Shown: positions 16,728 to 25,587, counted from the stretch's first letter. The stretch: 64,000 bases of DNA from Oxalobacteraceae bacterium (GCA_947448025.1 CANFLV010000001.1:124001-188000), one strand, 5' to 3'. The notes: generated from the sequence alone by a model not told the origin. Program-made: numbers and translations.

Positions 16728-17939
16728 ATGATCGAGCACGACTATATTTTGAAAAAATTTCGTCACCTCAGGCAAGCCAATATGCTGGGCTTGCGAGTCC
16801 ATCCTGATCGCAGCAAGCCGAATCAGTACATGATCAAGCGCATAGGAACTGCGCCTATGACGGGCTTTCTGTCCTGCAGTTACCTCGGTCTGGAATGGGA
16901 CGAGCGGCTGCGCGATGGCGCCATCGCAGCTGCCCATGAGTGCGGTACTCAGCTCTCCAGCTCGATTGCGATCGCCTCGCTTGATTACTATGAGCAGTTC
17001 GAAGACATGGTCGCGAAAATGTGCGGTGTACGACCAATACTCGCCGCCACCAGTACCTTGGCGCATTTGTCGGCGATGCCGATTCTGGTCGGTCAGCATG
17101 ACGCCATCATTCTCGATACCCAGGTCCACAATAGCGTGCAGATGGCCGCGCGACTCTGTTCGGCCTCCGGCACCACGCTCACCCGCATTGCGCACAACTC
17201 GCTCATCGAACTGGAACAAAAGATCATTGAGCTTCGCGCTGCGGGCAAGGAAAAGATCTGGTACATGGCCGATGGCCTGTACAGCATGTATGGCGATTTC
17301 ATTGATCTTGAGCGTATGTTCGAACTGATGGCGCGCTATGACAATTTTTATTGTTATGTCGATGACGCCCATTCGATCGCCTGGATAGGCGCGCATGGCA
17401 AAGGCTATGCGGCGCAATATTTAGGCCGGCCTAATTCAGAAAAGATGGTCGTCACTGGCTCCTTTGCCAAAGGCTTCGGCGCTGGCGGCAGCATGATCCT
17501 GACGGAGAACGAGGAGTGGCGCGAAGTGATCGCCCTGTGCGGCGAGACCATGATTTTTTCCGGACCGATGCATCCGCCAATGTTGGGCGCTATGCTCGCT
17601 TCTGCAAAAATCATGCTGTCGGATGAATTGCCATCCATGCAAAGTGAACTCAGGGCCAAAATTGCATTCTTCAAGGATGCGCTGGGTGAGCATGGCATCG
17701 AATGCCTGTCATCGGGCAGCTCACCCATTTTTCTGTTGAATGTTGGCAGTTTCGAGCGCATGAAGGCGCTTTCCCTGTTCCTGCAGGGGCGCGGCTACTA
17801 TGCGCCACCTGTGACGTTTCCTGCCGTACCGCTCAACAAATCCTGCATCCGTGTAACCTTGAATCGCCTGCATGAGCAAGCGCAAATGCAGGGACTCGTG
17901 GCGTCGATAGCGGACTTCAATAATCTCGTCACGCAGTGA
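16728..17939 (+). CDS. PLP-dependent alpha-oxoamine synthase family protein
   Basis: 403 residues. It is a fold-type I PLP enzyme of the alpha-oxoamine synthase family (BioF, Kbl, serine palmitoyltransferase, CqsA): His134 in DTQVHNSVQMA, VDDAHSIAWIGAHGKG (Asp about 212-213) and the PLP Lys at about residue 248 in VTGSFAKGFGAGGS. These enzymes condense an acyl thioester with a small amino acid, releasing CO2, to give an alpha-aminoketone. The gene starts 9 bases after the FAAL-ACP gene (AGGA RBS), so acyl-ACP is the likely acyl donor. No biotin gene is nearby, which argues against BioF. A sphingoid-like or CAI-1-like product is possible but not shown. Confidence 0.85.
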   Translation: MIEHDYILKKFRHLRQANMLGLRVHPDRSKPNQYMIKRIGTAPMTGFLSCSYLGLEWDERLRDGAIAAAHECGTQLSSSIAIASLDYYEQFEDMVAKMCGVRPILAATSTLAHLSAMPILVGQHDAIILDTQVHNSVQMAARLCSASGTTLTRIAHNSLIELEQKIIELRAAGKEKIWYMADGLYSMYGDFIDLERMFELMARYDNFYCYVDDAHSIAWIGAHGKGYAAQYLGRPNSEKMVVTGSFAKGFGAGGSMILTENEEWREVIALCGETMIFSGPMHPPMLGAMLASAKIMLSDELPSMQSELRAKIAFFKDALGEHGIECLSSGSSPIFLLNVGSFERMKALSLFLQGRGYYAPPVTFPAVPLNKSCIRVTLNRLHEQAQMQGLVASIADFNNLVTQ

Positions 17940-17990
17940 GCAGGATAAGGCCGGCGCACTCATCAAAGGCTGGGAAAGTATGTGCCCGGC

Positions 17991-19961
17991 TTATTTTGGT
18001 ATCACGATATTGAAAGTTCCCGGCGCCTTGTCAATCAAGCCAAAGAAGCGCGCCAGGTCGATTTTGCTGCCCTCAATTTTAAAATCATCATTGAGCAGGG
18101 TATTTTTAACGTCCGCGGTGCCGGCCACCATGCGCACGAAAATCGGCTTTGTCAGGGTCAGTGTGGCGCGTGCATTGGCTGCCGGCGCTGCCTTTTTATA
18201 ATGCAGCACGGCGTTTTCCAGCCACAGCACATAAGAGACTTTCAGGTCACTGAACACGAGATTGATTTTCCAGTCCTTGCCATCCGCGGCAGGGCCATCG
18301 AGGCCTGCGGCCATCGCGTCGAGGAATTGGTCGACCGGTGTTTGCATGAGCATATCGACGACGACGCTGCGATTAATGCCGATCTTGGGTGGTCCGTTAC
18401 GCAGTTCATTGGCGGCGCTGAGGTAACTGTTGCGCCAGGTCGCGGCTTCTGCGGCATAGCCCATTTGATCATAGGTCTGCGCCAGTAACTGTCGCGCATT
18501 TTTATTGTCCGGTGCGCCGAAGACCACATGGTTGAGCAGCTCTGCGGCCCACCGGTAATCGCCTTTGTCGAAAGCGCTTCGGGCTGCTGCGACTGCTTTG
18601 TCGGCGCCGCCCAGCAGCTCGACATAATGTTTGCCCGATTCCTGCGGTGGCAAAGGATTCAGATGGGCTGGATTGCCATCGTAAAAGCCGAGGTAGAACT
18701 GGTAGATCGCTTTCACGTTATGGCGCAAGTCGCCGTAATAGCCGCGCACACTGAGCGCACCGTCCAGCGATTTCGGCAATTTGACCATCTCGGCGATTTC
18801 ATTGGCGGTATAACCGGCGTTCATCAGGCGCACAGTCTGGTCATGCATGTAGCGGTAAACATCGCGCTGTTGCGTGATGAATTCGGCGATGCGTGCATGG
18901 CCCCACAGCGGCCAGTTGTGCTGGCCGAAATAGACTTCGGCCTCGGCGCTGTGCACTAATGCAGAGTCGAGATAGCTACTCCAGCGCAGCGCATCGCGCG
19001 CTTTCGCGCCGCGTACTGGCAGCAGGTTATGCATCGTCTGCGCCAATATTTCGGCGCCGGCGTAGGCCTTCATTTCTGGTAGCGAGAAGGTCAATTCCGC
19101 CGGCGCTTCGGCGCCCGGCACATTATGGAAAACGAAGCGTACGCCATCGACCTGCAATTCTTCGGTCGCGGCAGTGACCAGGTGATTTGGATTGAGTATG
19201 CCGACCTTGCCATAGGCGACCGCTTTACCAAGTCCGGTATCGACGAGGCCTTTCGGCGAGCGCTCAAGATCGCGTCCGAATTGATAGATCGAGCGCCGAC
19301 CCATGGCAGTTCCGACCAACATGTTTTCACTGGTCGCTTCTTCCATGAATCCGTCCGGGGCGATTACGGGAATTTTGCGCGCAGCGACTTCGCCGGCCGA
19401 CAGCACGCCGAGCGCACCGCCAAAGTGATCGGCATGACTGTGCGTAAAAATCAGAGCGGATACCGGTTTGTTGCCGAGCTGCGCCCGCGCGAAGGCGATT
19501 GCGGCGGCGCTGCTTTCGCTGGCGGTCAGCGGATCGACGACGATCCAGCCGGTCTTGCCCTCGATAAGTGTCATGTTTGCAATGTCAAAGCCGCGCAGCT
19601 GGTAGATGCCCTCGGTGACCTTGAAGAGGCCAAATTCTGCATTCAGTTTTGCATGGCGCCACAGGCTGGGATTGACGGTCGGCGGCGCAGCGCCTTCGAT
19701 GAATTTGAAGGCATCGAAGTCGATCAGCACGCTACCATCGTCCGCGCGTATCTGGCCGGTCGGCCGTGCGATCAGGCCGCGTTTGGCTTCCTCGAAATCA
19801 CGCTGCTCGGATAATGGCAGGGCTAGCGCAAATTGCGCATTCGCCTTTACCGTCTGCGCCGTCGCATCGCCACTGGCGCCGCCAATAGCCGGATCTTTGC
19901 CGCAGGCGCACAGCAGGGTGGCGCAGATCCATCCCGTCAGGATGAATTTTCCAGTGTTCAT
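17991..19961 (-). CDS. Alkylsulfatase-like metallo-beta-lactamase lipoprotein
   Basis: 656 residues. An N-terminal signal peptide ends around LLCACGKD, a probable but imperfect lipobox. The metal motif ALIFTHSHADHFGGALGV (about 170-187) and a further His in GAEAPAELTFSLPEMKAYAG-type context belong to the SdsA1/BDS1/YjcS branch of the MBL fold. The family has an alpha-helical dimerisation domain (about 380-520) and a C-terminal SCP2-like domain (about 530-650: INRSVVVDMLMQTPVDQFLDAMAAGLDG). Family members hydrolyse linear primary alkyl sulfates such as SDS. The true substrate is unknown. It stands alone on the minus strand. Confidence 0.85.
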   Translation of the reverse strand: MNTGKFILTGWICATLLCACGKDPAIGGASGDATAQTVKANAQFALALPLSEQRDFEEAKRGLIARPTGQIRADDGSVLIDFDAFKFIEGAAPPTVNPSLWRHAKLNAEFGLFKVTEGIYQLRGFDIANMTLIEGKTGWIVVDPLTASESSAAAIAFARAQLGNKPVSALIFTHSHADHFGGALGVLSAGEVAARKIPVIAPDGFMEEATSENMLVGTAMGRRSIYQFGRDLERSPKGLVDTGLGKAVAYGKVGILNPNHLVTAATEELQVDGVRFVFHNVPGAEAPAELTFSLPEMKAYAGAEILAQTMHNLLPVRGAKARDALRWSSYLDSALVHSAEAEVYFGQHNWPLWGHARIAEFITQQRDVYRYMHDQTVRLMNAGYTANEIAEMVKLPKSLDGALSVRGYYGDLRHNVKAIYQFYLGFYDGNPAHLNPLPPQESGKHYVELLGGADKAVAAARSAFDKGDYRWAAELLNHVVFGAPDNKNARQLLAQTYDQMGYAAEAATWRNSYLSAANELRNGPPKIGINRSVVVDMLMQTPVDQFLDAMAAGLDGPAADGKDWKINLVFSDLKVSYVLWLENAVLHYKKAAPAANARATLTLTKPIFVRMVAGTADVKNTLLNDDFKIEGSKIDLARFFGLIDKAPGTFNIVIPK

Positions 19962-20180
19962 GCATGTCTCCGTTTTGTCTTTTGTTCGTGTTGTCAGGAC
20001 GGGATTTTTATTGAGTGCGTAAGCCTACCAGTTTATGAATTCCGACAGGAATTATCAGATGGGCATGATGGATATTTTGCGGGTGGCTAGCCGAATAAAG
20101 GGCTTTCCCATCCTGGGCAAGTAATCTTCCCCGGCGGTTGAGTCGTGGCTTAAAATTGGACGCCTAGAAAGGATGCTTAC

Positions 20181-20351
20181 ATGAAGATTTATTCAAGAAT
20201 TTTACTGCTGTCCTGCAGTCTGTCACTGGCGGGCTGCGGCGTGCTCGCGGCGCCCTGCAGGATAGCGTCCGCCGTCATCAAGATCGTGCCGGTCGTGGGC
20301 CATGCTGCAGCGCTGCCCACCGATACCTGTGCCGCCGTCATTGATCCTTGA
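20181..20351 (+). CDS. Very small lipoprotein (DUF6726-like)
   Basis: 56 residues, MKIYSRILLLSC onward, with AAGGA 7 bases before the ATG. A signal peptide ends in the lipobox LAGC (Cys19). The mature part is about 38 residues, with APCRIASAVIKIVPVVGHAAALP and a second Cys in DTCAAVID. I recall similar tiny conserved proteins (DUF6726) in Burkholderiales; the function is unknown. A terminator hairpin follows 27 bases after the stop, so it is a single-gene unit. Confidence 0.7.
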   Translation: MKIYSRILLLSCSLSLAGCGVLAAPCRIASAVIKIVPVVGHAAALPTDTCAAVIDP

Positions 20352-20377
20352 GCAATTGCTGGAAGTGTAGGTAATCC

Positions 20378-20413
20378 GGGCGGGGGTAATGTAAAGGCTG
20401 CCGCCCTTTTTTT
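20378..20413 (+). terminator. Intrinsic terminator of the small lipoprotein gene
   Basis: The stem GGGCGG / CCGCCC (20378-20383 with 20401-20406), with a 17-base loop, is followed by seven T. The loop is long, so the hairpin is somewhat weak. Confidence 0.6.
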
Positions 20414-20420
20414 ACCAGAG

Positions 20421-20864
20421 TTAATTTTGTGGCTGAGCGCCTTGTGCAGGCTGCGAAAGGCCTGTCGACATTGGATGGGTTTGCGCTGTCTGCTGCGTCA
20501 CCAGTTCGTCCAGCGTCGCAATGCCGATCATCCGTTTGCTGCTGCTGTCGAGGACGGGAATGCGGCGTACCAGCGAGTCGGCCATTTTCCAGGTGACCTC
20601 TTCCAACGATTGGTCTTCGGTACACCAGATGACTTCAGTACTCATAACTTCGCGCACCTTGGTGTTCTCGGGTGACTCCGCAGCAGAGGTGACGCGTACC
20701 GTGATGTCACGATCGGTAATCATGCCGACCAGTTTTTGATGTTCACACACCGGCAGGGCGTCGACATTCAACTCCTCCATCAATTGCGCCGCACTCTGGA
20801 TATTTTCCTCCGGCGAGATCGTGCTCACATTACGCGTCATGATTTCTGCGATTCTTGGCATCAT
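20421..20864 (-). CDS. CBS-domain pair protein
   Basis: 147 residues with two CBS motifs: IMTRNVSTISPEENIQSAAQLMEELNVDALPVCEHQKLVGMITDRDI (about 8-55) and VMSTEVIWCTEDQSLEEVTWKMADSLVRRIPVLDSSSKRMIGIATLDEL (about 73-122). A Gln/Pro-rich tail follows. Stand-alone CBS proteins bind adenine nucleotides and act as energy or stress sensors; the partner is unknown. Two ATGs begin the frame (20864 and 20861), and the second is better spaced from AAGGAG. It is convergent with the small lipoprotein gene. Confidence 0.88.
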   Translation of the reverse strand: MMPRIAEIMTRNVSTISPEENIQSAAQLMEELNVDALPVCEHQKLVGMITDRDITVRVTSAAESPENTKVREVMSTEVIWCTEDQSLEEVTWKMADSLVRRIPVLDSSSKRMIGIATLDELVTQQTAQTHPMSTGLSQPAQGAQPQN

Positions 20865-21068
20865 AAGCTCCTTGATTTCCGGATTACGCCATCAATAAGC
20901 GGGTGGATACCGGTGTCACCTTATGTGGCAGCGGGCACGCCTTGATTTTTTGACCAAGGATGGGTGTGGCAGGTTCGCGCCATGCCGGTAAAAATATCCG
21001 GACATGCTTGTCGTTTATCGAAGCAGATGGATGAAATTCTGTTCCCAAAGTTGCGGCGTTATAAAAAA

Positions 21069-21074
21069 TATAAT
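21069..21074 (+). promoter_or_regulatory. Possible -10 box of the EpsF/EpsG-like pair
   Basis: TATAAT in an AT-rich patch, 78 bases before the epsF-like ATG. No -35 at good spacing is evident, so this is only a candidate. Confidence 0.3.
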
Positions 21075-21151
21075 ATTTTTAACTCCTTCATTCATTTCGG
21101 GCGCGATGGCGCTGCGGATTTATCCTGTGTGGTGGATACGAGGAGCCGGTG

Positions 21152-21928
21152 ATGGGATTTTTGAAAATGATACGGGCAGTGCGAGCGCGTCGCGCCATTG
21201 CCGTTTCAGTCGCGTTGTTGTGGGTCGCGCTCGCCATGTCAGCGTTTTTGATGCATGAAAAATCCTATTGCGCCACCGCCAGCCTTGTCCTGCAATACAA
21301 AGGCGGCGATTTGCATCATGACTGGTATTTATCGAAACAAACCCAAGTCGAGCTCATGCGCAATCAACAGGTTGCCCTCAACGTTGTCGACGCACTGGCG
21401 CTCACTGCCAGTCCATCTTTCCAGCACGCGTACAATGATGCAGCGAACAGTAGCGACAACATGCGTAGCTGGATCGCCACACATCTGCTGCAAGGACTCG
21501 AAGTCCAGCCTGCGCGCAACAACGATATCGTCAACATCAGCTTTAGTGCCGCCGATCCCGATTTTGCTGCGCAGGTGGCGAATGCGTTTGCATACGCATA
21601 TTTACAGGCCAGTGCTACGCTGCAGCGCAAACAATTCCCGGATGCCGCGATCCTCAATCTCGCAGCCGTGCCGGTCGAGCCGGCAGGGCTGAAATTGTGG
21701 CAAGTCGCATCATTGTCGCTGCTCTCTGGCGCAATAGCTGGCGCGATGCTCGCCGTGCTGCTTGAAATGCAGGACAGGCATATCCGCTCTAGCCAGGACC
21801 TTGCAGATGCCATTGACGTACCGGTGCTGGGCGCGCTTAAGTTGGGGCAGCCACAAGCTGTTTTCGCAGCAGTATCCGGTACGGCAGGTTTGTGGCGGCT
21901 ATTCAGACAGGCATCATGGAGACCTTGA
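21152..21928 (+). CDS. EpsF/Wzz-like chain-length determinant protein
   Basis: 258 residues from the ATG at 21152, with AGGAG 6 bases upstream (a GTG directly before it is also in frame). It has an N-terminal membrane helix (about 14-35), the periplasmic segment YCATASLVLQYKGGDLHHDWYL with helices to about 180, and a second membrane helix (about 185-208: LWQVASLSLLSGAIAGAMLAVLLEM), followed by SSQDLADAIDVPVLGALK. This is the Wzz/GNVR layout of EpsF-type polysaccharide co-polymerases, although shorter than usual EpsF (over 400 residues). It is followed by, and nearly joined to, the EpsG-like gene, but no glycosyltransferase or export gene is nearby. Confidence 0.75.
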   Translation: MGFLKMIRAVRARRAIAVSVALLWVALAMSAFLMHEKSYCATASLVLQYKGGDLHHDWYLSKQTQVELMRNQQVALNVVDALALTASPSFQHAYNDAANSSDNMRSWIATHLLQGLEVQPARNNDIVNISFSAADPDFAAQVANAFAYAYLQASATLQRKQFPDAAILNLAAVPVEPAGLKLWQVASLSLLSGAIAGAMLAVLLEMQDRHIRSSQDLADAIDVPVLGALKLGQPQAVFAAVSGTAGLWRLFRQASWRP

Positions 21929-21930
21929 CG

Positions 21931-22827
21931 ATGCTCGATACGCCGCCTTTTTTGGATGAGCCTGTCAGTCCCCAGCGCGCAAGCAATGTCGCCAATATCG
22001 GCAGCATCCTGCTTGAACAGGGCTATCTGACCAGGGAAAATATCGAACAGATTTTGCGCCTGCAAAAAGCGCAGCCAGTGCGCTTTGGCGTCGCCGCTCA
22101 GCATCTTGGCTTGTTGACGGCGGATGATGTCGAACAGGTGCTGGCGCAACAATTCAATAGCCCCAAGCTGCCGTTGGGGCAGGGCGGCTCCTTGCCGGAG
22201 CTCGTCGCCGCCTTTGATCCTCATGGCGCCGCCGCGGATATTCTGCGGGGCATACGCAGTCAATTGCTGGTGCAGGGCCTTGCCGACCAGCGCAAGACGC
22301 TCGCTATCGTGGGCGTCGATGACGAGCGTGGTAACAGCCTGCTGGCGGCTAATCTGGCGATCATGTTTTCCCAGCTGAATAAAAAAATCGTGCTCATCGA
22401 TGCGAATTTGCGCAGCGAGCGGCAGCAGGTAATTTTTAATGTCCCGCGCGGTTACGGTCTTGCGGATGTACTCGCCGGGCGCGCGGGCATCGACGCGCTC
22501 ATTGAGATGGCGGACTTGCCCGGCCTGTCCCTGCTCGTCGCCGGCACGCTCGCGCCGAATCCCGCCGAGTTGCTCGGGCGCGGCGTGTTCAGGCAACTAC
22601 ATGTGGCGCTGCTGCAGCGATTCGATCTTGTCTTCATCGACAGCTGCGGCTTCGGTGCGCAGGGTGAGGCCTTGGCCCTTGCGCGCCAGATCGACGGCGC
22701 CGTTATCAGTGCCCGCATGGATCAAACGCGCTGTCATGACGTCGCATTGACCGGCGCGCGACTGAGACAGGCAGGAATCGAGGTGCTCGGCTCGGTGCTG
22801 CTGCACCATTGCGCGATGACTTTATAG
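21931..22827 (+). CDS. EpsG-like BY-kinase-type P-loop protein with altered Walker A
   Basis: 298 residues from the ATG at 21931, with GGAG 9 bases upstream; earlier in-frame ATGs (21892, 21916) overlap the previous gene. The N-terminal two-helix module, NIGSILLEQGYLTRENIEQILRLQKAQPVRFGVAAQHLGLLTADDVEQVLAQQF, is typical of EpsG. The kinase-like domain has VLIDANLRSERQ (Walker A') and LVFIDSCGFGAQGE (Walker B). In the Walker A region the sequence is VDDERGNSLLAANLA: the Lys/Arg before Ser is Asn, and the loop is short. There is no C-terminal Tyr cluster. Loss of ATP hydrolysis or kinase activity is likely. Confidence 0.75.
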   Translation: MLDTPPFLDEPVSPQRASNVANIGSILLEQGYLTRENIEQILRLQKAQPVRFGVAAQHLGLLTADDVEQVLAQQFNSPKLPLGQGGSLPELVAAFDPHGAAADILRGIRSQLLVQGLADQRKTLAIVGVDDERGNSLLAANLAIMFSQLNKKIVLIDANLRSERQQVIFNVPRGYGLADVLAGRAGIDALIEMADLPGLSLLVAGTLAPNPAELLGRGVFRQLHVALLQRFDLVFIDSCGFGAQGEALALARQIDGAVISARMDQTRCHDVALTGARLRQAGIEVLGSVLLHHCAMTL

Positions 22828-22850
22828 AAGCCGCTTTTGTCTGGTATGAT
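22821..22850 (+). promoter_or_regulatory. Promoter of the thrS operon
   Basis: TTTATA (22821-22826), an 18-base spacer and TATGAT (22845-22850), preceded by TG at 22842-22843, make an extended -10 promoter. Transcription would start near 22857, giving a leader of about 235 nt before thrS. The -35 overlaps the stop of the EpsG-like gene. Confidence 0.55.
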
Positions 22851-22928
22851 TGCGCCTGAATTTTTGACCGCGCAGCACAGGCGGCGCAATGCAATAATTT
22901 ATGTAAGAGCGAGAAAGGCACCCTGGTT

Positions 22929-22973
22929 ATGACACCGCGAACTACCAACACACTGTCTTGGAAGCGACGCTAG
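22929..22973 (+). CDS. Thr-rich leader peptide of thrS
   Basis: A 14-codon ORF, MTPRTTNTLSWKRR, with four Thr (ACA, ACT, ACC, ACA), lies 120 bases before thrS. AAGG sits 10 bases before its ATG. The stop codon is close to a T-rich segment (22982-22988) that can pair with the 5' arm of the terminator at 23003-23029. This is the arrangement of a ribosome-controlled attenuator that senses charged tRNA-Thr, placed before the gene for threonyl-tRNA synthetase. It is read from sequence only; expression is not shown. Confidence 0.65.
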   Translation: MTPRTTNTLSWKRR

Positions 22974-22981
22974 TCGAGGGC

Positions 22982-23031
22982 CTTTTTCGTCATTAGTATT
23001 TGAAAAAGCGCGGCTAGTCCGCGTTTTTTTT
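22982..23031 (+). promoter_or_regulatory. thrS attenuator: antiterminator and intrinsic terminator
   Basis: Terminator: AAAAAG-CGCGG, loop CTAGT, CCGCG-TTTTTT (23003-23029) within an eight-base T run. Antiterminator: CTTTTTC (22982-22988) pairs perfectly with GAAAAAG (23002-23008), taking the left arm of the terminator. A further pairing is possible between GCCTTTT (22980-22986) and GAAAGGC (22913-22919), which overlaps the leader RBS. The alternative pairings fit attenuation coupled to the leader peptide. Confidence 0.65.
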
Positions 23032-23092
23032 CGTCCGTATTTTCAGTCAACACTTTTTCTGGCAACGGCTAGCCGCTGCCCTGGAGCGCAAA

Positions 23093-25000
23093 ATGGTTAC
23101 AGTCCGACTTCCCGATGGTTCACAGCGTCAGTTCGATGCGCCCGTCACGGTGGCGCAAGTCGCCGCCAATATTGGCGCCGGCCTGGCCAAGGCCGCTTTG
23201 GCCGGCAAGGTCGATGGCAAGGTCGTCGATACGTCCTTCCTCATCGAGCACGATGCCGATCTGGCGATCGTGACGGACAAGGATGCCGATGGCCTCGAGG
23301 TGATTCGTCATTCGACCGCACATTTGCTGGCGTATGCGGTGAAGGAACTGTTCCCTGATGCGCAGGTGACGATCGGGCCGGTCATTGAAAACGGCTTCTA
23401 CTACGACTTTTCCTACAAGCGCCCGTTTACGCCCGAAGATCTGACGGCGATTGAAAAGAAAATGGCCGAGTTGGTCAAGAAAGATGAGCCGGTCACGCGC
23501 AAGGTCTTGCCGCGCGATGAAGCCGTCGCTTATTTCACTTCCATTGGTGAAGCCTACAAGGCTGAAATCATTTCCTCGATTCCGGCTGACCAGGATGTCT
23601 CGCTGTACACCGAAGGCAGCTTCACCGACCTGTGCCGCGGCCCGCATGTGCCGTCGACCGGCAAGCTGAAAGTATTTAAGCTCATGAAGCTGGCCGGGGC
23701 TTACTGGCGCGGCGACTCCAAGAATGAAATGCTGCAGCGGGTCTACGGCACCGCCTGGGCCAAGAAGGAAGATCAGGAACAATACCTTCACATGCTCGAA
23801 GAAGCCGAGAAGCGCGATCACCGCAAGCTTGGCCGCCAGCTCGATCTGTTCCACTTTCAAGATGAAGCGCCGGGCCTGATCTTCTGGCATCCGAAGGGCT
23901 GGACGATCTGGCAGCAGGTCGAACAATACATGCGCCGCGTGTATCAGGACTACGGCTATCAGGAAGTCAAGGCGCCGCAAATCCTCGATCGTAATTTATG
24001 GGAGCGTACCGGCCACTGGGAAAACTATCGCGAGAACATGTTCGTGACCGAATCCGAGAACCGCCATTACGCCTTGAAGCCAATGAATTGCCCGGGCCAT
24101 GTACAGATCTTTAATTCGAACATGCGCAGCTACCGTGACCTGCCGATGCGCTACGGCGAATTCGGCCAGTGCCATCGCAATGAGCCGTCCGGTGCCTTGC
24201 ACGGCATCATGCGCGTGCGCGGCTTTACGCAGGATGACGGCCATATTTTTTGTACCGAAGAGCAGATCCAGGCCGAAGTCACGGCTTTCCATCAGCAAGC
24301 CATGGGCGTGTACAAGGATTTCGCGTTCGACAATATTTCGATCAAGCTTGCGCTGCGTCCGGACAATCGCATCGGCACCGAAGAGACCTGGGATCGCGCC
24401 GAAGAAACGCTGCGCACCGCCTTGCGCGAGTGCGGCGTGACCTGGACCGAATTGCCGGGCGAGGGCGCCTTCTATGGTCCGAAGATCGAATACCACCTGA
24501 AGGATTCGCTCGGCCGTCCATGGCAGGTCGGCACGATGCAGGTCGACTTCTTCATGCCTGAGCGTCTCGAGGCGGAATATGTCTCGGACGATAACTCGCG
24601 CAAGATTCCGGTCATGCTGCATCGGGCCATCGTCGGATCGATGGAACGATTCGTCGGCATCCTGATCGAAAACCATGCTGGCGCGATGCCGCTGTGGCTG
24701 GCGCCGGTACAGGTGTCTATCCTGAACATCTCGGACGCGCAGGCAGACTATGCCAAGGGAATTGCGGAAATCCTGAAGAAACAAGGATTTAGGGTAACAA
24801 CGGATTTGCGTAATGAAAAAATAACCTATAAAATACGCGAGCATTCGGTTCAGAAGCTTCCTTACATCATTGTTTTGGGTGACAAGGAACGGGACGCGAA
24901 TACAGTGGCCGTGCGTGCGCGGGGCAATGTCGATCTCGGCGTGATGTCGATCGATGATTTGGTCGGGCGTCTGAAACATGAGCTCGAGACCAAGGCCTGA
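23093..25000 (+). CDS. thrS: Threonyl-tRNA synthetase
   Basis: 635 residues, normal for ThrRS. An N-terminal TGS domain (1-60: [27 protein letters not shown]), the editing domain with [35 protein letters not shown] (His pair) and [12 protein letters not shown], class II motifs 1-3 in the core ([59 protein letters not shown], and [15 protein letters not shown]), and a C-terminal anticodon-binding domain from about 535. It charges tRNA-Thr and clears Ser-tRNA-Thr. GGAG lies 7 bases before the ATG. It is the first structural gene of the operon that includes infC, rpmI and rplT. Confidence 0.97.
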   Translation: MVTVRLPDGSQRQFDAPVTVAQVAANIGAGLAKAALAGKVDGKVVDTSFLIEHDADLAIVTDKDADGLEVIRHSTAHLLAYAVKELFPDAQVTIGPVIENGFYYDFSYKRPFTPEDLTAIEKKMAELVKKDEPVTRKVLPRDEAVAYFTSIGEAYKAEIISSIPADQDVSLYTEGSFTDLCRGPHVPSTGKLKVFKLMKLAGAYWRGDSKNEMLQRVYGTAWAKKEDQEQYLHMLEEAEKRDHRKLGRQLDLFHFQDEAPGLIFWHPKGWTIWQQVEQYMRRVYQDYGYQEVKAPQILDRNLWERTGHWENYRENMFVTESENRHYALKPMNCPGHVQIFNSNMRSYRDLPMRYGEFGQCHRNEPSGALHGIMRVRGFTQDDGHIFCTEEQIQAEVTAFHQQAMGVYKDFAFDNISIKLALRPDNRIGTEETWDRAEETLRTALRECGVTWTELPGEGAFYGPKIEYHLKDSLGRPWQVGTMQVDFFMPERLEAEYVSDDNSRKIPVMLHRAIVGSMERFVGILIENHAGAMPLWLAPVQVSILNISDAQADYAKGIAEILKKQGFRVTTDLRNEKITYKIREHSVQKLPYIIVLGDKERDANTVAVRARGNVDLGVMSIDDLVGRLKHELETKA

Positions 25001-25060
25001 ACGGGGAGACCCAAAGCGCTGGAGCACGGCTTAATTATTTGATTTTTAAAGGAAATTACA

Positions 25061-25582
25061 ATAGCTACGGATAAGTCCCATCGCATCAATGGCGAAATCA
25101 CTGCCCCCGAACTGCGTCTGAGCGGTGTCGAGAACGAAGCCCTCGGCATCGTTACTTTAGCTGAAGCCTTCCGCCTGGCGGAAGAAGCCAACGTAGATCT
25201 GGTGGAAATCGCACCGACTGCCCAGCCTCCTGTTGCCCGTCTTATGGACTACGGCAAATTCAAGTATCAGGAGCAGAAGAAGGCGCATGAAGCAAAATTG
25301 AAGCAGAAGATCATCCTGGTCAAGGAAGTTAAATTCCGTCCGGGTACTGATGATGGTGATTACAACATCAAGCTGCGCAATTTGATCAAGTTCCTCGATG
25401 AGGGTGACAAGACGAAGATTACGCTGCGTTTCCGTGGTCGCGAAATGGCGCATCAGGATATTGGTGTCCGTATGCTGGAACGTTTGAAGCAAGACCTTGA
25501 GCCGTATGGTCAGGTTGAGCAGTTTCCGAAGATGGAAGGCCGACAGATGATTATGGTCTTGTCGCCGAAGAAGAAGAAATAA
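25061..25582 (+). CDS. infC: Translation initiation factor IF-3, AUA start codon
   Basis: 173 residues. The conserved N-terminus [21 protein letters not shown] is encoded directly after ATA 25061-25063, with AAAGGA ending 7 bases upstream; no ATG, GTG or TTG could start a full-length product. An in-frame ATT at 25055 is too close to the RBS. IF-3 genes often use rare start codons, because IF-3 itself rejects them and so limits its own synthesis. Both IF-3 domains are complete: [29 protein letters not shown] and [44 protein letters not shown]. Length and termini are normal. Confidence 0.95.
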   Translation: MATDKSHRINGEITAPELRLSGVENEALGIVTLAEAFRLAEEANVDLVEIAPTAQPPVARLMDYGKFKYQEQKKAHEAKLKQKIILVKEVKFRPGTDDGDYNIKLRNLIKFLDEGDKTKITLRFRGREMAHQDIGVRMLERLKQDLEPYGQVEQFPKMEGRQMIMVLSPKKKK

Positions 25583-25587
25583 TTATT

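Noticed and set aside
16728-17939. Alpha-oxoamine synthase as BioF (biotin synthesis)
   Set aside because: No other biotin gene is near, and it is coupled to a FAAL-ACP gene. BioF cannot be fully excluded without a tree.
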